DNA from: Actinomycetota bacterium
GTDB taxonomy: Bacteria; Actinomycetota; Actinomycetes; Nanopelagicales; Nanopelagicaceae
NCBI GenBank assembly: GCA_009705185.1
Contig: WLCS01000023.1
Location: 1 to 10,439, forward strand
Reading direction: 5' to 3'
Length of the DNA: 10,439 bases
Each line of letters begins with the position of its first letter. The first letter of the stretch is position 1. The position numbers and the translations under genes are program-made. Shown here piece by piece: positions 7,358 to 10,439 of this stretch. The notes under the pieces are model-generated. The model saw only the letters and a list, made by a program, of their open reading frames with translations, had not been told where the DNA came from and searched no databases.

Positions 7358-7957
7358 TTAGCGATTAAGGGTGCGTGAAATTCTTCGCCATACAAGCGGG
7401 AGAGAAGTTGCGGTGATAGCAATTTTAAGTGATTCACCAAGAATAAATGGAGTCAGCCCTGCTTTGATAGTTGCAGACCATGTGAGATCTAAAGATGCAC
7501 GTAGCCATAACAATCCAAATGTAAAAATTATTGCATCACCAAGCAGAAGCGCTGGAAATGAAGTTCTAAATTTTTGATCAGCTTTCTTATCCGCTAGATA
7601 TCCAAGAACAAGTGAAGCAACCAACATTCCAACTAAGTAACCACCAGTTGCACCTGCAACTCTCGCGAAGCCGTGATTTGCTGATGTTGCAGATGGAGCA
7701 AAAATTGGTGCACCAGCAATTCCAGCAAGAAGGTACGTTGCAAATGTAAGTGCGCCAAGGCGAGCGCCGTATGTTGTTCCGATAAGAAGGACTGCAAGAG
7801 TCTGACCAGTGACCGGAACTGGCGAACCTGGTACCGGCACAGAAATCTGAGCAAGGAGAGAGATAAATCCGACGCCACCTACGACGAAGACGGCGTGTGT
7901 CAGTGCGGTGCTACGCGGGAAAATCGTTGCGCGAAGTGATCCTGATTGAATCGACAT
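7358..7957 (-). CDS. bioY: Biotin ECF transporter S component BioY
   Basis: BioY is the membrane subunit that binds biotin in an ECF (energy-coupling factor) vitamin importer. The 199 residues form about six hydrophobic helices and carry family signatures: PVPGSPVPVTGQTLAVLL (41-58), the GARLGALTFATYLLAGIAG helix pair (64-82), GATGGYLVGM (102-111), GD at 140-141 and the late motif FILGESLKI (171-179). In that motif the biotin-contact position usually described as Asp (DxxK) is Glu, a mild change. ATG 7957 is preceded by GAGAGGT (7971-7965) at seven bases. No EcfA ATPase or EcfT gene is in the window, so it must use shared ECF parts encoded elsewhere or work alone. It shares a unit with menF (0-nt junction), and its start region is divergent from menG. 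I recognise no BirA- or BioQ-type operator upstream. Confidence 0.94.
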   Translation of the reverse strand: MSIQSGSLRATIFPRSTALTHAVFVVGGVGFISLLAQISVPVPGSPVPVTGQTLAVLLIGTTYGARLGALTFATYLLAGIAGAPIFAPSATSANHGFARVAGATGGYLVGMLVASLVLGYLADKKADQKFRTSFPALLLGDAIIFTFGLLWLRASLDLTWSATIKAGLTPFILGESLKIAITATSLPLVWRRISRTLNR

Positions 7958-8026
7958 CTGTAGTACCTCTCATCTGCAATCAAGTAAAAGTTGTGCCCAG
8001 AGCCTACTCTCAGAGAGAATATGCGC
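7958..8026. promoter_or_regulatory. Divergent bioY/menG promoter region
   Basis: Two overlapping TANNNT hexamers are visible: TACTCT (8005-8010) toward menG and TAGGCT (8006-8001, minus) toward bioY. The perfect inverted repeat CTCTC-A-GAGAG (8007-8017) overlaps both and also supplies the purine-rich GAGAG that serves as the menG ribosome binding site. No good -35 is seen. bioY would have a leader of roughly 35-40 bases, menG one of only a few bases. Read by eye, so tentative. Confidence 0.35.
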
Positions 8027-8719
8027 ATGTCACGCGCCAATATGGATAAGAACCCCGACGAAGTCGCAGCAATGTTCGATGGGGTCGCAAAGCGCTATGA
8101 CCTTGTAAATGACCTACTGAGCCTTGGCCGCACAAAAGCCTGGCGCAGAGCCACCACTAAAATCATTGCTCCCCGCCCAGGAATGAAGATTCTCGATCTA
8201 GCCGCTGGCACAGGCTCGAGCTCGCAGCCGTTGGCGCAAGCTGGAGCCGACGTCATTCCAGCTGATTTCAGCGAGGGAATGCTGGCTGCCGGTCGAAAAG
8301 CGCGTCCGCACCTGCCATTTACCAAGGCCGATGCCCTCAACTTGCCTTTCAAAGATGGCGAATTCGACCTTGTCACCATCTCATTTGGCCTACGAAATAC
8401 CCAGAACACCCCACGCGCGCTCGCAGAGATGCTCAGAGTCACCAAATCTGGCGGCCATATCGTGATCTGCGAGTTCTCTAGCCCGACCTTCGGTCCGTTT
8501 CGCACCATTTACACCAATTACCTCATGAAGGCTCTGCCAGCGATCGCGTCGAAGACTTCATCGAATCCAGATGCCTATATCTATCTCGCAGAATCCATTA
8601 GGGCTTGGCCAAATCAATCGGCGCTCGCATCCACAATTTCTGCAGCCGGTTGGGCAGATGTCACCTGGACCAATCTCACTGGCGGAGTTGTCGCAGTTCA
8701 CAAAGCCCGCAAGCCGTAA
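8027..8719 (+). CDS. menG: Demethylmenaquinone methyltransferase MenG (UbiE family)
   Basis: MenG transfers a methyl group from S-adenosylmethionine to demethylmenaquinone, the last pathway step. The 230-residue protein has the UbiE/COQ5 pattern: [18 protein letters not shown] (18-34), the SAM loop [12 protein letters not shown] (55-66), [17 protein letters not shown] (98-114), SFGLRN (119-124), [13 protein letters not shown] (131-143) and the late family motif [12 protein letters not shown] (184-195). I chose ATG 8027, which gives the usual actinobacterial MSRA start nine bases after GAGAG (8013-8017). ATG 8021 is possible, and the TTG at 7991 would put odd sequence in front. The gene uses many C- and G-ending codons: two 60-base samples counted by hand gave 52% and 63% GC, against 37% in a menC sample. 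It stands alone between bioY and nuoA. Confidence 0.93.
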   Translation: MSRANMDKNPDEVAAMFDGVAKRYDLVNDLLSLGRTKAWRRATTKIIAPRPGMKILDLAAGTGSSSQPLAQAGADVIPADFSEGMLAAGRKARPHLPFTKADALNLPFKDGEFDLVTISFGLRNTQNTPRALAEMLRVTKSGGHIVICEFSSPTFGPFRTIYTNYLMKALPAIASKTSSNPDAYIYLAESIRAWPNQSALASTISAAGWADVTWTNLTGGVVAVHKARKP

Positions 8720-8758
8720 GTGTTTCAGAGTGTCTTTTAACCGCTTAGAATTTCGCTC
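8720..8758 (+). promoter_or_regulatory. nuo operon promoter, probably giving a leaderless nuoA mRNA
   Basis: The 39-base menG-nuoA gap holds a -10-like TAGAAT (8746-8751) with a weak -35, TTTCAG (8723-8728), at 17 bases. Only 7 bases separate the -10 from the GTG of nuoA, so transcription should start at or within a base or two of the start codon. No Shine-Dalgarno precedes nuoA. The -10 is followed, at the same offset as upstream of menB, by TCGCTCGT. Confidence 0.5.
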
Positions 8759-9124
8759 GTGAGCGGAAACCCATATATTCCAATTATCGTGATTTTCGCG
8801 ATTGGCTTTGGTTTCGCTGCTTTTTCAGTAGCAATCGCAGCGGTCACTGGCCCGGCTCGCTACAACCGCGCAAAGCAAGAGGCATACGAGTGCGGAATCG
8901 AACCTTCACCTCAGGCACTTCAAGGCGGACGTTTTCCCGTGAAGTACTTCCTGACTGCAATGTTATTTATTGTTTTCGATATTGAAATTGTTTTTCTTTA
9001 TCCATGGGCAGTTACTTTCGACAAGCTTGGTCTCTTCGGATTAGTTGAGATGGCAATTTTTATCGGCACTGTATTTATTGCATATGCATATGTATGGCGC
9101 CGCGGCGGATTGGAATGGGATTAA
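8759..9124 (+). CDS. nuoA: NADH-quinone oxidoreductase subunit A
   Basis: NuoA is a small membrane subunit at the hinge of complex I, next to the quinone site, with NuoH and NuoJ. The 121 residues form three hydrophobic segments (about 5-29, 61-81 and 92-113). The conserved loop after the first, EAYECGIEPS with Cys45, changes exposure when the enzyme switches between active and resting forms in well-studied homologues. The second segment carries the acidic pair D74 and E76 in IVFDIEIVFLYPWA, the family signature. The start is GTG directly after a -10-like element, so the message is probably leaderless. nuoB begins three bases after its stop. It opens the nuo operon. Confidence 0.95.
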   Translation: MSGNPYIPIIVIFAIGFGFAAFSVAIAAVTGPARYNRAKQEAYECGIEPSPQALQGGRFPVKYFLTAMLFIVFDIEIVFLYPWAVTFDKLGLFGLVEMAIFIGTVFIAYAYVWRRGGLEWD

Positions 9125-9127
9125 GTC

Positions 9128-9685
9128 GTGGGTCTAGAAGATAAATTACCAAGCGGAGTTCTACTTTCAACTGTAGAAGGTCTTGCCGGATACATGCGCA
9201 AGAGTTCTGTATGGCCTGCAACATTTGGTCTTGCATGTTGTGCAATTGAAATGATGGCACTTGGCTCTGCACCAAAGCACGATATTTCACGCTTCGGAAT
9301 GGAACGTTTTTCTGCATCTCCTCGTCAAGCAGATCTCATGATTGTTGCTGGACGAGTTTCACAGAAGATGGCACCAGTGCTTCGTCAGATTTACGATCAA
9401 ATGACTGCACCAAAGTGGGTTATCTCAATGGGTGCATGTGCATCTTCTGGTGGAATGTTTAACAACTATGCAATCGTGCAAGGTGTTGATCACGTTGTAC
9501 CAGTAGATATTTATCTTCCAGGTTGCCCACCACGTCCAGAACAGTTGATGGATGCAATCATCAAGCTACACACTCTTATTAGCGATACAAAGCTTGGTCC
9601 TAATCGGGAAGCGGTTATCAAAGAAGTTGAACTCGCAGCTCTCAACGCGAAGCCAACAATCCAAATGAAGGGATTGCTGGCGTAA
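9128..9685 (+). CDS. nuoB: NADH-quinone oxidoreductase subunit B
   Basis: NuoB holds the last iron-sulfur cluster (N2, [4Fe-4S]) of complex I, which passes electrons to menaquinone. All four ligands can be seen in the 185-residue protein: the adjacent pair C37 and C38 ([10 protein letters not shown]), C104 ([12 protein letters not shown]) and C133 ([16 protein letters not shown]). The arginine- and methionine-rich [20 protein letters not shown] (56-75) is also typical. The protein is soluble and sits in the peripheral arm against NuoD. It starts at GTG 9128, three bases after nuoA, and the ATG of nuoC follows its stop without a gap. Nothing is truncated or missing. Confidence 0.97.
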   Translation: MGLEDKLPSGVLLSTVEGLAGYMRKSSVWPATFGLACCAIEMMALGSAPKHDISRFGMERFSASPRQADLMIVAGRVSQKMAPVLRQIYDQMTAPKWVISMGACASSGGMFNNYAIVQGVDHVVPVDIYLPGCPPRPEQLMDAIIKLHTLISDTKLGPNREAVIKEVELAALNAKPTIQMKGLLA

Positions 9686-10321
9686 ATGAGCACAGAGCAG
9701 ACCGGTATGTTCGGCGCCCAAGGCACCGGAGATACCTCAGGGTACGGCGGCCTTGTTCGCACAGCGGCATCAACTGGCTCCACTGAACGTCCATACGGAG
9801 GATATTTCGATGACGTTGCAGATGATTTAGAACGTGCATATCCTGATTTTGCAGATGCAATTACTCGCGTTGTTGTAGATCGCGGTGAACTGACTTTGCA
9901 CGTTAAGAAATCTCGTTTGCTAGAAGTTGCGTTTATTCTTCGCGACAAGTTGAAGTTTGAAATGTGCATGGGAGTCTCTGGTGTTCACTATCCAGATCGC
10001 ACAGGTGCAGAACTTGTTGCGCTCTACCCACTACTTTCATTAACTAAAAATCAACGAGTGCGTTTAGAAGTTGCAACATCTGATCTTGATCCGCATATTC
10101 CTTCAGTCGTTGAAGTGTGGGCAGGAAATAACTGGCATGAACGTGAAACTTTCGACATGTTCGGAATTATTTTTGATGGTCACCCTGGCCTTACTCGCAT
10201 CTTGATGCCAGATGACTGGGATGGACACCCACAACGTAAGGACTACCCACTCGGTGGAATTTCAGTTGAGTACAAAGGTGCAACAACACCTGCACCTTCA
10301 AATCGTCGGAGCTACCAGTGA
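9686..10321 (+). CDS. nuoC: NADH-quinone oxidoreductase subunit C
   Basis: NuoC is a soluble 30-kDa-type subunit of the peripheral arm of complex I. The signature block runs from [16 protein letters not shown] (152-167) through [20 protein letters not shown] (169-188), and the earlier strand VSGVHYPDR (97-105) is typical. The first ~35 residues are a Gly/Ser/Thr-rich extension ([15 protein letters not shown]) of the kind found in actinobacterial NuoC. It is separate from NuoD, not fused as in E. coli. ATG follows the nuoB stop at once. Its TGA overlaps the GTG of nuoD (GTGA). Length 211 residues. Confidence 0.95.
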   Translation: MSTEQTGMFGAQGTGDTSGYGGLVRTAASTGSTERPYGGYFDDVADDLERAYPDFADAITRVVVDRGELTLHVKKSRLLEVAFILRDKLKFEMCMGVSGVHYPDRTGAELVALYPLLSLTKNQRVRLEVATSDLDPHIPSVVEVWAGNNWHERETFDMFGIIFDGHPGLTRILMPDDWDGHPQRKDYPLGGISVEYKGATTPAPSNRRSYQ

Positions 10322-10439
10322 CAGCAACTTTCGATCCATACGCATCTTCACGCGAAACTACTGAAGGCACAGTCTTCTCTGTTACTGGTGGTGATTGGGA
10401 TTCACTCGTCTCTGAAATTGGTGAATCTAAAGAAGAACG
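10318..10439 (+). CDS. nuoD: NADH-quinone oxidoreductase subunit D, N-terminal fragment
   Basis: A frame opens at GTG 10318, overlapping the nuoC stop (GTGA), with GGAG (10308-10311) six bases before it. It stays open to the right edge, giving 40 codons plus two bases. The residues include [19 protein letters not shown], which resembles the start of actinobacterial NuoD, where a TEG...VTGGDWD segment precedes the NMGPQHPSTHG core (not reached here). NuoD pairs with NuoB to form the quinone-reducing site. Both position in the operon and sequence support the call, but the diagnostic core is outside the window. Confidence 0.88.
   Translation, partial: MTATFDPYASSRETTEGTVFSVTGGDWDSLVSEIGESKEE

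Noticed and set aside
7958..8020. Biotin-responsive operator or riboswitch before bioY
   Set aside because: The space is too small for a riboswitch and I see no recognisable BirA or BioQ palindrome with the expected arms.
7991..8026. Longer menG start at TTG 7991
   Set aside because: The added residues do not resemble MenG, and the likely -10 and ribosome site lie within that stretch.
8754..8765. Palindrome CGCTCGTGAGCG across the nuoA start codon, as a possible regulatory hairpin
   Set aside because: The stem would be only 4-5 bp with a tiny loop, and the left arm would not be transcribed if the message is leaderless.
9511..9969. Minus-strand open frame of 152 codons opposite nuoB/nuoC
   Set aside because: Shadow of two conserved subunits; Ser/Arg-rich translation with no recognisable domain.
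1..10439. Mobile elements, CRISPR arrays, tRNA or rRNA genes
   Set aside because: No direct-repeat arrays, transposase-like frames, terminal inverted repeats or RNA gene patterns were found; coding sequence fills nearly all of the window.

Overview
The window is a compact, fully coding stretch of a low-GC actinobacterial chromosome. It carries most of the classical (MenF-MenD) menaquinone pathway and leads into the complex I (nuo) operon, so the genes that make the quinone sit next to the enzyme that reduces it. The gene set is actinobacterial: a CcsB-type cytochrome c assembly protein, a small PLDc_N membrane protein beside menA, a short menE, and menG ahead of nuoA. The moderate-to-low GC, several GTG starts and almost absent spacers suggest a streamlined lineage such as the freshwater acI group (Nanopelagicales). 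That placement is an inference; no rRNA is present.

Layout: (1) 1-487 (+), the 3' end of ccsB, converging on (2) a minus-strand unit menE > menA > PLDc_N protein (2703 down to 491). (3) A 41-bp divergent spacer leads into a plus-strand unit menB > menC > menD (2745-6145). This converges, with a 9-nt overlap, on (4) a minus-strand unit bioY > menF (7957 down to 6137). (5) A second divergent spacer leads to menG (8027-8719, +). (6) nuoA > nuoB > nuoC > nuoD (8759 onward, +) runs off the right edge. The gene-free spacers add up to about 174 bases, under 2% of the window. No spacer reaches 300 bases.

Pathway: chorismate is taken by MenF to isochorismate and by MenD to SEPHCHC. MenC makes o-succinylbenzoate, MenE its CoA thioester, and MenB DHNA-CoA. 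MenA prenylates DHNA and MenG methylates demethylmenaquinone. MenH and the DHNA-CoA thioesterase are not in the window, nor is the prenyl-diphosphate synthase. BioY, the biotin-binding subunit of an ECF transporter, sits in the same unit as menF.

I do not see a new defence, mobile or otherwise exotic system. The points worth a second look are small in scale: a likely AUU start codon for menA, terminator hairpins built into converging gene ends, a motif shared by the menB and nuoA promoters with a probably leaderless nuoA, the 0-nt bioY-menF junction, and a menG that is clearly richer in GC than its neighbours.
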